This document shows, in pieces, positions 15,460 through 23,769 of a DNA stretch of 64,000 nucleotides (its first letter is position 1; each line of letters opens with the position of its first letter). The stretch comes from Paenibacillus_L residui. Its GTDB lineage: Bacteria; Bacillota; Bacilli; Paenibacillales; NBRC-103111. Below the pieces are notes generated by a model. It was not told the origin of the DNA. It saw nothing but the letters and a program-made list of their open reading frames with translations, and did not search any database. The translations under genes and the position numbers were made by a program. The stretch is taken from positions 1-64,000 of the forward strand of contig NZ_JBHTIU010000008.1 of assembly GCF_042677205.1 (NCBI RefSeq). Reading direction: 5' to 3'.

Positions 15460-16776
15460 ATGATTAAAGCACCAAAAGAAAGATGGACATTCATGCTGAT
15501 CTGTCTGGCTCTGCTGCTGGTGATGACAGCCTGCGGCGGCAATGGAGGGGGCAATCCGCCGGGGAATACGCCTGGGGATACAGGTCCCGGGAACGGGGAA
15601 GGCCCTAATGTAGAAGCAGTAGGGGAAGAGGAGATTGCTCCTGAGGAGGGAGCGAAGCTGGTCGTATGGGAAGCAAAGGAGCAGTTGGAGTATATGCAGC
15701 AGCTTGCGCAGGCTTTTGAAGCTGAATATGGCATCCCGGTTACGGTCGAGGAACTGGCCGGCGGGCAGCAGGGCGGACGCCTGGCAACCGACGGCCCGTC
15801 CAAGCTGGCCGCGGATGTACTGACGCTGCCGCATGATCAGATCGGCCAGGCGGTTAAGGCGGGACTGCTGCTGCCAAACGATCTGTTCGAAGAGGAAACG
15901 CGCGCATCCATGGTTGAAGCGGCGCTGGAGGCCTCGTCCTATGAAGGGGTGCTGTACGGCTACCCCAAATCGGTAGAAACCTATGGCTTGTTTTATAATA
16001 AGGACCTGATGCCTGAAGCGCCGAAGACATGGGATGATGTGATCGAGTTTGCCAAAACCTATAATGATCCGAAGACGAATAAATACGCGGTCATGTGGGA
16101 GTTCGTCGGCTATTACACGTATCCGTTCATCGGCAGCTTCGGCGGATATATCTTTGGCGACAACAATACGAATCCTGAAGATATCGGGCTCAACAAGGAA
16201 GGAGCGATCGAAGGCTTCACCTTCTTGCGGAGTCTGCGCGACATTTTGCCAATGAAGGCGGGGGATGTGACCTATGATGTGAAGACCCAGCTGTTCCAGG
16301 AAGGCAAGCTGGCTCTGAATATCGATGGCCCATGGTCGGTTGCGGCCTTCAAGGATAAGGTCAACTTTGGCGTCGCACCGCTGCCTGCAACGCCTGACGG
16401 CCAGCCTTCGCTCTCCTTCTCCGGGGTGAAGGCGTATTATGTCAATTCGTATAGCCGTTATCCGATCGCTGCGAGGATGTTTGCGCATTTTGCCAGCAGC
16501 AAGGAAAATCAGCTGAAAAACTATGAGATGACCGGTGCGATTCCGGCCCATATCGAAGCCGGGGAGGCGCCCGAGCTGCAGAACGATCCAATTATGAGCG
16601 GGTTCTTCCAGCAGTTCCAGCAGTCCGTCCCGATGCCGTCGGTAGCCGAGATCAATTCGGTATGGGACCCGCTCAAGGCAGCGTTCATCTCTGTATGGGA
16701 TGATCCGAACCTTGATGTGAAGCAGACGCTTGATCAGACAGTAAGGACGATTCAGGCGGATATCGATGCGAAATAA
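15460..16776 (+). CDS. mdxE: Maltodextrin ABC transporter substrate-binding lipoprotein
   Basis: 438 residues. A signal peptide with lipobox VMTAC (Cys about 26) is followed by a Gly/Pro-rich linker and a family-1 extracellular solute-binding domain (from about 65). It should sit on the outer face of the membrane and deliver maltodextrins to the two permeases downstream. Placement beside an intracellular amylase and MdxF/MdxG-sized permeases supports the assignment. No ATPase is encoded here, as expected if a shared MsmX-type ATPase is used. Confidence 0.85.
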   Translation: MIKAPKERWTFMLICLALLLVMTACGGNGGGNPPGNTPGDTGPGNGEGPNVEAVGEEEIAPEEGAKLVVWEAKEQLEYMQQLAQAFEAEYGIPVTVEELAGGQQGGRLATDGPSKLAADVLTLPHDQIGQAVKAGLLLPNDLFEEETRASMVEAALEASSYEGVLYGYPKSVETYGLFYNKDLMPEAPKTWDDVIEFAKTYNDPKTNKYAVMWEFVGYYTYPFIGSFGGYIFGDNNTNPEDIGLNKEGAIEGFTFLRSLRDILPMKAGDVTYDVKTQLFQEGKLALNIDGPWSVAAFKDKVNFGVAPLPATPDGQPSLSFSGVKAYYVNSYSRYPIAARMFAHFASSKENQLKNYEMTGAIPAHIEAGEAPELQNDPIMSGFFQQFQQSVPMPSVAEINSVWDPLKAAFISVWDDPNLDVKQTLDQTVRTIQADIDAK

Positions 16777-16796
16777 CATGGAAGGTGGTTAACGGA

Positions 16797-18104
16797 ATGC
16801 AGAGCAGAACAAAAGCCGTTATCCTTTCCATCCTCATGATGGGTCTGGGGCAGATCTATAATCGCCAGTATGTCAAAGGACTGCTGCTGCTATGCGGTAA
16901 TGCGGCCGGGGTATACGGCATAGTGTTTCATCTGAAGGATTACGTATACGGCCTGATTACACTGGGGGTTGAGCCGAGCAGAATGGTCAAGACAGGCAAG
17001 CTGACCAAGATGGTGGAGGGCGACCATTCGATCTTCATGATGGTGGACGGCCTGATGGCGGTGCTGGCCCTTCTGCTCTTCGCAGTGGTCTATCTGCTTA
17101 ATATCAGGGATGCTTACCTGGTCGGGCGCTCGCGCGACCAGGGGGAGCAGCCCCATCATTTCATTGAGTCGCTGCGGGAGCTTAACCGCAAGCACTTTGC
17201 CTATCTTGTGCTGGCGCTGCCGGCAGTGTCTGTGCTGTTCCTGACGATTTTGCCGATTATCTTTTCCATCCTGCTGGCTTTTACGAATTATGCCGATCCG
17301 ATCCTGCCGCCGGCCAATCTGATCGATTGGGTAGGCTTTGACAATTTTGCCAAGATGGTCAATCTGAAGGTATGGAGCACGACCTTCGTCGGTGTGCTGA
17401 CCTGGACGCTCACCTGGGCCGTAATTGCCACCTTCACCACCTATGTCGGCGGTGTCCTAGTGGCGGTGCTCATTCAACAGCCGGGCATCCGGTTCAAGAA
17501 GCTGTGGCGTACAATGCTGGTCATTCCGTTTGCAATCCCGAACATGATTTCGCTGCTTGTGATGCGCAATATGTTCAACAGCCAGTTCGGTCCGGTGAAC
17601 GGTTATTTGCGGTCGATGGGACTGGAGGGGCTGCCGTGGCTGACGGACCCGTTCTGGGCCAAGGTGACGGTCATTCTGGCCAATATGTGGCTGGGCATTC
17701 CGGTCACGATGATTCTGGCGATCGGGGTGCTGACGACGATCCCCAAAGATATGTACGAAGCGGCGGAGGTGGATGGCGCAGGGTCATTCCAAAAGTTCCG
17801 CATGATCACGCTGCCGATGGTGCTGTTTGCAACAGCGCCCATTCTGATTATGCAATTTGCCGGCAATATTAACAGCTTCAACGTTATTTATCTGCTGACG
17901 AGCGGCGATCCGGTCAACTCCAATTACCAGTATGCCGGCCATACCGACCTGCTCGTTACCTGGCTCTACAAGCTGGCGCTTAACCAGTCACAGTACAGCT
18001 TCGCATCAGTGATCGGCATCGTTATTTTCCTGCTCGTAGCGACGTTCTCCATCTGGAGCTACCGCAGAACCAGATCCTATAAAGAGGAGGACATGATCGC
18101 ATGA
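16797..18104 (+). CDS. mdxF: Maltodextrin ABC permease, MalF/MdxF type
   Basis: 435 residues, the same length I recall for B. subtilis MdxF. Extra N-terminal helices (about 1-110) precede the binding-protein-dependent transport domain, whose EAA loop reads EAAEVDGAGSFQKFRMITLP. ATG 16797 is preceded by AAGGTGG at eight bases; an in-frame GTG four codons upstream overlaps that site. The stop overlaps the next gene by four bases. Confidence 0.87.
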   Translation: MQSRTKAVILSILMMGLGQIYNRQYVKGLLLLCGNAAGVYGIVFHLKDYVYGLITLGVEPSRMVKTGKLTKMVEGDHSIFMMVDGLMAVLALLLFAVVYLLNIRDAYLVGRSRDQGEQPHHFIESLRELNRKHFAYLVLALPAVSVLFLTILPIIFSILLAFTNYADPILPPANLIDWVGFDNFAKMVNLKVWSTTFVGVLTWTLTWAVIATFTTYVGGVLVAVLIQQPGIRFKKLWRTMLVIPFAIPNMISLLVMRNMFNSQFGPVNGYLRSMGLEGLPWLTDPFWAKVTVILANMWLGIPVTMILAIGVLTTIPKDMYEAAEVDGAGSFQKFRMITLPMVLFATAPILIMQFAGNINSFNVIYLLTSGDPVNSNYQYAGHTDLLVTWLYKLALNQSQYSFASVIGIVIFLLVATFSIWSYRRTRSYKEEDMIA

Positions 18105-18937
18105 ACAGACGGGCGGTCGCCAAGGCAAAATTATCAATCAGCTACGCTTTGCTGGTGCTTCTCAGCTGCATCAGCCTGTTTCCGGCCCTCTGGATTATTA
18201 TGTCCTCGCTCAAGACGGGCAACAGCTTGTTCAGCGATACGCTGATTCCGCGGGAATTCACTCTGGAGCATTACCGCAATCTGTTTCAAAATACGCGTTA
18301 CCCGTTATGGTTCATCAATACGCTCAAGATTGCCTCGCTGTCCACGGTGCTCGGCACCTTCTTGCTGCTGCTTTCCTCCTACGCCATCTCCCGGTACCGG
18401 TTTGCCGGCCGCAAAGCGACCCTGTCCACACTGCTGGTGCTGCAGATGTTCCCGGGCTTTATGGCAATGATCGCGATCTATGTGCTGCTTAATACGATGA
18501 ATCTGCTCAATTCTCACTGGGCGCTTGTGCTCGTCTACAGCAGCGGAGCAATTATTACGAACGTATTTGTCGCCAAAGGCTTCTTCGATACGATCCCCCG
18601 CAGCCTGGAGGATGCGGCGCGCATCGACGGTGCAAGCCATATGAGATTGTTTTTCTCAATCATGATTCCGCTGTCGCGGCCAATGCTGACCTATGCCAGC
18701 CTGATGATCTTCAATGGCAGCTTCGTCGATTTTATTTTTGCCGATCTGGTGCTGCGCACAGAGGAGCAGCGCACGCTCGCCGTCGGCCTGTATCAGATGG
18801 TAAGCCAGCGGAATTCGACTGAATTTACATTGTTTGCCGCAGGGGCGGTGTTGGTCGCTCTCCCGGTGACGCTGCTGTTTCTGTTCCTGCAGCGCTTCCT
18901 GGTCGAGGGCTTGACTGCAGGAGCCTCCAAAGGGTAG
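18101..18937 (+). CDS. mdxG: Maltodextrin ABC permease, MalG/MdxG type
   Basis: 278 residues, six helices, with EAA loop EDAARIDGASHMRLFFSIMIP. Starts in an ATGA overlap with mdxF, so the two are coupled. Pairs with MdxF to form the translocation channel. Last gene of the operon. Confidence 0.88.
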   Translation: MNRRAVAKAKLSISYALLVLLSCISLFPALWIIMSSLKTGNSLFSDTLIPREFTLEHYRNLFQNTRYPLWFINTLKIASLSTVLGTFLLLLSSYAISRYRFAGRKATLSTLLVLQMFPGFMAMIAIYVLLNTMNLLNSHWALVLVYSSGAIITNVFVAKGFFDTIPRSLEDAARIDGASHMRLFFSIMIPLSRPMLTYASLMIFNGSFVDFIFADLVLRTEEQRTLAVGLYQMVSQRNSTEFTLFAAGAVLVALPVTLLFLFLQRFLVEGLTAGASKG

Positions 18938-18966
18938 CCTCCGCCCAGCTTCTTGGCGTCAGACAG

Positions 18967-19013
18967 CAACAAGCCTTCCGATCCACCGCAGCGGTGGGCC
19001 GGAAGGCTTGTTG
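18967..19013 (+). terminator. Terminator after mdxEFG
   Basis: A long stem (AACAAGCCTTCCG against CGGAAGGCTTGTT, with an inner CCACCGC/GCGGTGG) lies 30 bases after mdxG. It can serve both convergent genes; the T run is weak. Confidence 0.8.
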
Positions 19014-19102
19014 GAGTGCGCCCGGCATGGGCTATACTTGGCGGCGAAAGTCCGCTGCAGGCTATTGAATGTGGCTTTCTTCTTTAAGTACGAGCATGGT
19101 CG

Positions 19103-20194
19103 CTAGTTGTCGGAAAAACGCTTGTTCGCTTCATACTGGCCGTACAATTGTCCGCAGGCGGCGTCAATCTCCACACCGAAAGATTGACGTATGGTTGCCT
19201 TGAATCCCGCTTGCTTGATTTGCTGGTAAAAAGAACGGATATCATGCTCTTCAGGACGCTTGTAATCGTCCGCTACACCCAAGGCCGGATTGTAACGAAT
19301 AAGATTTAGGTGATAAAGCTGCTTCAGGTCCATTCTTTTCCTTAAAATCGAAATCAGCTTCTTGGCATGATCCGGCGAATCATTCACCCCGGGAAGCAGG
19401 ACGTAAGCAATGTATACTTTTCTCCCCGTCATTTTCACATGCTCATCTAATACTTCCAGCACGTCTGCCAGGGGATATTTTTTGTTGATCGGCATCAATT
19501 CGCTTCTTTGATCGTCAAAAGGAGAGTGGAGCGAGAAGGTGAGATGAATTTGCGGAAATTGCCGCGTCAGCTTCTGAATTCCCGGAATGATGCCGATGGT
19601 GGAAACCGTAAGTCTCCTTTGACTTAATCCGAATAATTCCGGTTCGGTCAATGTTCGGATGGCGGTAAAAGTATGCGGATTAGCCAGCGCTTCTCCCATC
19701 CCCATGAAGGAGATGCTGTCCAGGGAACGATTCTTTAATGTGAAATATAAAATTTGATCGGTGATCTCGTCGGCCGTCAGGTTTCGCTTCAATCCGATCG
19801 TACCGGTAGCGCAAAAACGGCAGCCGAAGCCGCAACCGGATTGGGAAGAGATGCAAAACGATTCCCAGCCTGCACGGTATTTCATTGCCACAGTTTCTAC
19901 TTTATCTCCCCCGGACAGTTCAAAGAGCACCTTGTCCGCCTGTGGCGACGATGTTTGCGCAACAGGTTTAATTCCAAGAATGCTGCTGCCGAATTGTTCG
20001 ACGATTTTCTCGCGCAACCTTTTTGGCAATACGGTCATGTTTTCGAATTGATGTATTTTTTGTTTGAATATCGCTTGCGCGATTTGGGTAAACCTGAATT
20101 TCGGCTCGTTCTCGGCATGCAGCAATTGCTGCAATTGCCCATATTTTGTTGCAATCTTTTCACTAGATAACTGATGGAATGTACCTTTGGTCAT
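19103..20194 (-). CDS. Cfr-like 23S rRNA (adenine-2503-C8) methyltransferase
   Basis: 363 residues of the radical-SAM RlmN/Cfr family. CGFGCRFC (Cys121, 125, 128) binds the 4Fe-4S cluster, SFMGMGEAL is the SAM region, and Cys347 in DAACGQ matches the methyl-carrying Cys of Cfr. KYRAGWESFCISSQ and the short N terminus resemble Cfr and the Bacillales Cfr-like (Clb) proteins more than housekeeping RlmN. Such enzymes protect the peptidyl-transferase centre against phenicols, lincosamides, oxazolidinones, pleuromutilins and streptogramin A. The ATG follows AAGGAGG by seven bases, and that site is buried in a leader hairpin. Confidence 0.85.
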   Translation of the reverse strand: MTKGTFHQLSSEKIATKYGQLQQLLHAENEPKFRFTQIAQAIFKQKIHQFENMTVLPKRLREKIVEQFGSSILGIKPVAQTSSPQADKVLFELSGGDKVETVAMKYRAGWESFCISSQSGCGFGCRFCATGTIGLKRNLTADEITDQILYFTLKNRSLDSISFMGMGEALANPHTFTAIRTLTEPELFGLSQRRLTVSTIGIIPGIQKLTRQFPQIHLTFSLHSPFDDQRSELMPINKKYPLADVLEVLDEHVKMTGRKVYIAYVLLPGVNDSPDHAKKLISILRKRMDLKQLYHLNLIRYNPALGVADDYKRPEEHDIRSFYQQIKQAGFKATIRQSFGVEIDAACGQLYGQYEANKRFSDN

Positions 20195-20199
20195 GAAAA

Positions 20200-20400
20200 C
20201 TCCTCCTTATAATCCGCTTCATTTCCCGGATAGGAGGAGGCTCCATACGCCAATAAGATACACCCCTCATGCAAGGGGAATCTAAAGGAGTATCTGAAAA
20301 AGCCCATACGTATCCTATCCGGAAAAAAGCGTAAATTAGTTACGAATTTTTTCGTCTGGATAGGATTAGTTGTACATCGTCTTGGGGCTCACCCTTTCTG
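20200..20400 (-). promoter_or_regulatory. Proximal attenuator copy, translational type
   Basis: Read on the minus strand: GAAAGGG, then ATGTACAACTAA (Met-Tyr-Asn-stop), segment 1 ATCCTATCC (20366-20358), segment 2 CCGGATAGGA (about 20322-20313), a conserved C4/G4 hairpin, segment 3 TCCTATCCGG (20235-20226) and segment 4 CGGAT plus AGGAGGAG (20216-20200). Pairing 3:4 hides the methyltransferase Shine-Dalgarno (20208-20202); pairing 2:3 frees it; pairing 1:2 allows 3:4. A ribosome stalled on the tripeptide ORF would cover segment 1 and switch translation on. Confidence 0.8.
20366..20377 (-). CDS. Three-codon leader ORF (MYN), proximal copy
   Basis: ATG TAC AAC TAA with an AAAGGGTG-type site upstream on the minus strand (spacing longer than usual). 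The stop codon abuts pairing segment 1. It is identical in the distal copy, while flanking sequence differs, which supports translation as its function. Confidence 0.55.
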   Translation of the reverse strand: MYN

Positions 20401-20413
20401 TTGCTGATGAACG

Positions 20414-20610
20414 TCAAAAAAGCCTCTTGTCCGCATCATTCCCGGACAGGAGGCTTCATACGCGAAATAGAGACCGCCCCTCATTAAAGGGGGGAGAAAT
20501 CTCGCAAATGTATACAAAAGCCCATACTTATCCTGTCCGGAAAATATACCTATTCACGAAGCATTCGTGTGGACAGGATTAGTTGTACATTGGCCTGAGT
20601 TCATCCTTTC
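20414..20610 (-). promoter_or_regulatory. Distal attenuator copy, transcriptional type
   Basis: Same order as the proximal copy, with GGACA/TGTCC replacing GGATA/TATCC in every segment: segment 1 ATCCTGTCC (20579-20571), segment 2 CCGGACAGGA (20540-20531), segment 3 TCCTGTCCGG (20451-20442), segment 4 from CGGACA through GAGGCTT (20433-20420). Pairing 3:4 forms a 13-bp terminator stem followed by six T (20420-20415). Pairing 2:3 is the antiterminator. Confidence 0.82.
20579..20590 (-). CDS. Three-codon leader ORF (MYN), distal copy
   Basis: ATG TAC AAC TAA on the minus strand, preceded by AAAGGATGA and directly followed by pairing segment 1. Identical to the proximal copy. Confidence 0.55.
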   Translation of the reverse strand: MYN

Positions 20611-20628
20611 AGTTTGAATTACTAGTCT

Positions 20629-20657
20629 AATTTATCATAAATCCGGTATGGATTCAA
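20629..20657 (-). promoter_or_regulatory. Candidate promoter of the Cfr-like gene
   Basis: On the minus strand TTGAAT (20657-20652), a 17-base spacer and TAAATT (20634-20629) lie just upstream of the distal attenuator. A weaker alternative -10 (TATGAT) overlaps. The predicted start is about 430 bases before the methyltransferase ATG. Confidence 0.45.
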
Positions 20658-20679
20658 GCTCATAAAACGGTGTCAAAAT

Positions 20680-20760
20680 GGCTATGAAACTCCCGAATCA
20701 TTCGCCAAAGCTGTTCGCAAACAGCATGGTGTTACTCCAAGTGAAGCCTTAAAAGGGATC
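20680..20760 (+). pseudogene. AraC-family HTH remnant
   Basis: The plus strand encodes GYETPESFAKAVRKQHG and VTPSEALKG, the second helix-turn-helix end of an AraC regulator. It begins without any upstream domain and fuses at about 20764 to the repeated SDR 3' end. Confidence 0.65.
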
Positions 20761-20764
20761 AGTG

Positions 20765-20915
20765 CAAGTTATATTAAACAAAAATCAATCCGAAAAGCTG
20801 CTTCTCCTTACATTAGAATTGATTAAACAAAAACACGGAGAACTCAAGATCAACTAAGAACGGAACCACCTAATTATTTGTCGTTAATGGTGGTGACGTT
20901 CAGCAAATTACAATT
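20765..20915 (+). repeat. Duplicate of an SDR gene 3' end, copy 1
   Basis: About 150 bases closely matching 23560-23710, the tail of the SDR pseudogene (encoding ILNKNQSEKLL and LIKQKHGELKIN) plus its downstream hairpin region. It shows that two decayed loci shared this end through duplication or recombination. Confidence 0.75.
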
Positions 20916-20956
20916 AAACTAATCTGCCCGTTAGCTAAATAAGGCGACGGATCTGT

Positions 20957-21290
20957 ATCCTGGGTTTGGAGTGGGAACGGGGATCTAACTGGATTTCATG
21001 CAGCTAGTTTGTGAGCTAGAGGTTAGTTTCGAAAACTACCTTGGAAATCCGTCTATTCCACCGTCTGCTGGTGCCGTTGCAAGTGGAATGGCGCGTCTAA
21101 CTGTATTTTGTACAGGTAGATTCAAGCGAATGGGCGAAAACGATCAAACTAACTGGATAAACTACAGTTAAAATGGGCAACTTTGGGCGAAACGGCTGTT
21201 TTGGCGCAAACTAGCTGTAGGTTTTCCAGTTAGTTTCCATATTTCTTCCGAATATAGAAATCTAACTGTATGAAATCCACTTAGAATATA
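20957..21290 (+). repeat. Dispersed intergenic repeat, copy 1
   Basis: A non-coding block containing GGGTTTGGAGTGGG, TCTAACTGGATTTCAT, AAATCCGTCTAT, TCTAACTGTATTTTGTACAG, AACTACAGTTAAAATGG and TCTAACTGTATGAAATCC. The same succession recurs at 58695-58950, and its ends recur at 23771-23813 and 24072-24150. It has no ORF or terminal inverted repeat. The rest of 20916-21507 shows nothing else. Confidence 0.7.
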
Positions 21291-21507
21291 TGGGAGAGTC
21301 TAAAAGTTTCATTCATTTTCCATTAAATGTAAGTTTAATGCAGGCAAATCCCTATTAACCACAACAGGAGTGGACGATGGACGAAAGTTAAGTCGGAGGA
21401 GCGGATCAGTGACGGAATAGCAATCGATAAGAAATGTAATCTGTTGATCTTGTATAATATAGAGCTAAATAGAGAGTCTCTTCGATTCATTATAATGAAA
21501 AGGAACG

Positions 21508-21984
21508 ATGAAGATGAATGACAAATCGAAAAGAACGGACACTGCTTCGAGAAACATTCAGGTGCCTCCGCAAGCAATCTATCGGGCATATATGGACCCG
21601 AAGGCGCTCGTTGCCTGGCTTCCTCCGAAAGGAATGGAAGGCCGAATCGATGCGTTCGAAGCTCGGGTAGGCGGGATATATCGCATGACGCTTACCTATA
21701 TCGGCTCGGACCATCCGACGGGCAAATCTTCGGAAAATGCGGATGTGGCGCAGGGAGAATTCCTCGAGCTCGTCCCGGATAAGCGGATCGTGCAACGGAT
21801 CGTGTTCGATTCAGAGGATCCTGCGTTCGCCGGAGCCATGATCATGACCTGGCATCTGGACGAGGTTCCGGGCGGCACCGAAGTGACGATTGTGTGCGAG
21901 AATGTGCCCGAAGGCATCCGTCAAGAAGATCATGAAGCCGGGATGAGTTCCACGCTGGCCAATCTTGCCGCATTTCTCGAGTGA
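21508..21984 (+). CDS. SRPBCC-family (AHSA1-like) protein
   Basis: 158 residues. The N-terminal IQVPPQAIYRAYMDPKAL and central GEFLELVPDKRIVQRI with the C-terminal TEVTIVCENVPEG match the AHA1-C/SRPBCC ligand-binding fold. AAGGA precedes the ATG closely; a second ATG two codons later is possible. Proteins of this type bind hydrophobic ligands or act with HxlR/ArsR regulators; no specific role can be assigned. Confidence 0.82.
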   Translation: MKMNDKSKRTDTASRNIQVPPQAIYRAYMDPKALVAWLPPKGMEGRIDAFEARVGGIYRMTLTYIGSDHPTGKSSENADVAQGEFLELVPDKRIVQRIVFDSEDPAFAGAMIMTWHLDEVPGGTEVTIVCENVPEGIRQEDHEAGMSSTLANLAAFLE

Positions 21985-22184
21985 ATATATGGAATGTAAG
22001 ACGTCTGGTAATCGAAACAAGAGGAAATAGCAGTGTTGAAGGGGAGTTTTTTACGCAGCGTATCGGAGGAGAAGAGTGGAATACCTCGGGCATCATGAAT
22101 ATTTCCAGAGTGATCGCCCTCGCCTCCGATGAATGCGTTGATTACAAAGTTTGGGAAGGCTGTTTATTTTTAATCCGTTGCTAG
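21981..22184 (+). CDS. Possible 67-residue protein overlapping the SRPBCC gene
   Basis: GTG overlaps the preceding stop (GTGA), so translation could be coupled. The product (includes EGEFFTQRIGGEEWN) matches no family I recognise and lacks its own ribosome-binding site. Its stop overlaps that of the convergent membrane-protein gene in a CTAG. It could be a decayed gene. Confidence 0.3.
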   Translation: MNIWNVRRLVIETRGNSSVEGEFFTQRIGGEEWNTSGIMNISRVIALASDECVDYKVWEGCLFLIRC

Positions 22185-22693
22185 AACGACAGGGTCGCTA
22201 TAAATACAGTTACTCCCCATAAGAACAATCCTCCGTAAGTTACCACATACACCCAAACGGCTAACCCCTCAGCGTAGCCTTTTGGAAGCACTCCGAAAAA
22301 TTGAAGAGCTGTCATGAAACTAATTAGAACTGTCACGATCCCAACTGACCATCCTGATATGATTAATAACCATTTGGGCAGTTTCTCCCCCCAGGAAGTC
22401 ACGAAAGCTAAAGCAAATAAAGAGGCCAGTATCGCCAAAATAGCTGTGAAGTCTATTCCGACGGTATATAACGTGTATAGAAAAGCAGGTCCTTCCTTTA
22501 AAGTATCACCAAACCCCGCCACATCTTGTACAGCTTGTTCTGTAGTAAGTCCTATCGTAAATCCCCATGCCCAAAGCGATTTTAAAATCGCATACGGCAG
22601 CAGCGCAAAAGCTGCGACATAGCCCCATCTTTTAGACAAATAAGTTTTATCAGCTATATCTGACTTCATATCTTTCTCATTTGTTATGCTCAA
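22181..22693 (-). CDS. Hypothetical four-helix membrane protein
   Basis: 170 residues. A polar N terminus (about 1-22) precedes four to five hydrophobic segments, with a loop rich in Asp, Gly and Lys between the first two (GFGDTLKEGPAF). The TTG start is supported by GGGAG eight bases upstream. No family or catalytic motif recognised, and no operon partner. Upstream 22694-22936 is AT-rich, with no clear feature. Confidence 0.65.
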   Translation of the reverse strand: MSITNEKDMKSDIADKTYLSKRWGYVAAFALLPYAILKSLWAWGFTIGLTTEQAVQDVAGFGDTLKEGPAFLYTLYTVGIDFTAILAILASLFALAFVTSWGEKLPKWLLIISGWSVGIVTVLISFMTALQFFGVLPKGYAEGLAVWVYVVTYGGLFLWGVTVFIATLSF

Positions 22694-23059
22694 AAGACAA
22701 TCTCCCTTCTAAACTAAGAAATGAAACCTATCAGTTTTCAATACTACTCAAAAAAACGAGTTTTCAAAATTCTCTATTTTGACACGCTTGATGATCTTGT
22801 TTTCTGTTTCAAAAGACCAGCTATCCAGGTTTAGTTCCCTTCCGATAGCTTTCTATATAATGAAGCCCTCGACACTATCTGTCTATTACACTTGTATAAA
22901 ATAGCATACACTTTATTGAAATATAATTGAACTAAATTAATTGAATAATTGCGGAAATGAGATGATGCTGTATGAAAAAGGGGGATCTGAATGTTCAAAA
23001 TTGGGGATTCGCCAAATTGAGCGGTATCTTATGTTTGCGAGACGTTGCCAATAAACAAA

Positions 23060-23137
23060 CCGCTCCAAGAAGCGCAGAACATCCGTTAACGATTTGGTGC
23101 TAATGTTACCTAAGTCTCTCTTTAGTACATTGAATCG
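23060..23137 (-). pseudogene. HxlR regulator remnant
   Basis: The minus strand encodes RRFNVLKRDLGNISTKSL and TDVLRFLE, the core helix-turn-helix of an HxlR protein (compare the intact gene at 9159). N- and C-terminal parts are gone. It is divergent from an SDR pseudogene, the usual HxlR/oxidoreductase arrangement. Confidence 0.65.
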
Positions 23138-23189
23138 TCGAGGAGCTGTAGCAAGTGCACCGATGAAAATCGTTGAGGGGAAAATCACA

Positions 23190-23652
23190 ATGCGTACGAT
23201 TGTAATAGCCGGAGGAACCGATGGGATTGGAAGAGAATTAGCCTTACAACTTTTACGTAATGGGGAGCATGTCATTATTATCGGTCGCAGTTCTGAGAAA
23301 GGCGAAGAATTGCGACTAGAGGCTGCCCGCTTAGATGGGGAAGACAGATTCTTATTTCTCCAAGCAGATTTAAGCCTCGTCTCTGAAAATATCCGGATAG
23401 TCAACGAAGTACAAGCTGTTGAAAATATTGGTCAAGCTCATTTATAAAATAACTGGTCTGCCTGTCCACAAAGCAGTAGAACCCGTTCTTCATTTCATAA
23501 AGTCGCCGCCTAAAGGTCCGCTAACTGCTTATAAACAAAACAAGAAATTAGATATGGCTCAAGTTATATTAAACAAAAATCAATCCGAAAGGCTGCTTCG
23601 CCTCACATTAGAATTGATTAATCAAAAACACGGAGAACTTAAGATCAACTAA
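23190..23652 (+). pseudogene. Short-chain dehydrogenase with internal deletion and frameshift
   Basis: The first frame from ATG 23190 (GAGGGG upstream) gives a complete cofactor motif AGGTDGIGRELALQLL and about 75 residues of Rossmann fold. At about 23430 it breaks; a second frame continues with the C-terminal segment GLPVHKAVEPVLHF to KHGELKIN. The catalytic Ser-Tyr-Lys region is deleted, so the product cannot be an active SDR. Confidence 0.75.
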
Positions 23653-23710
23653 GTATGGGACAGCCTAAATATTTGCCGTTACTAGCGGTACGGCTCAGCA
23701 AATTCCAAAT
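23560..23710 (+). repeat. SDR 3' end duplicate, copy 2
   Basis: Matches 20765-20915 over about 150 bases, including the last 31 codons of the SDR frame and ~55 bases beyond the stop. Confidence 0.75.
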
Positions 23711-23769
23711 AATTTAAGAAGCATGATGGGAGTCCCTTCGCGGACTCTTTTCTCTTTTTACATTTTCGC

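Noticed and set aside
15403..16779. A 458-codon open frame antisense to the maltodextrin-binding protein gene
   Set aside because: It mirrors the codon structure of mdxE, has no ribosome-binding site or recognisable domain, and the sense gene has a signal peptide and clear family features.
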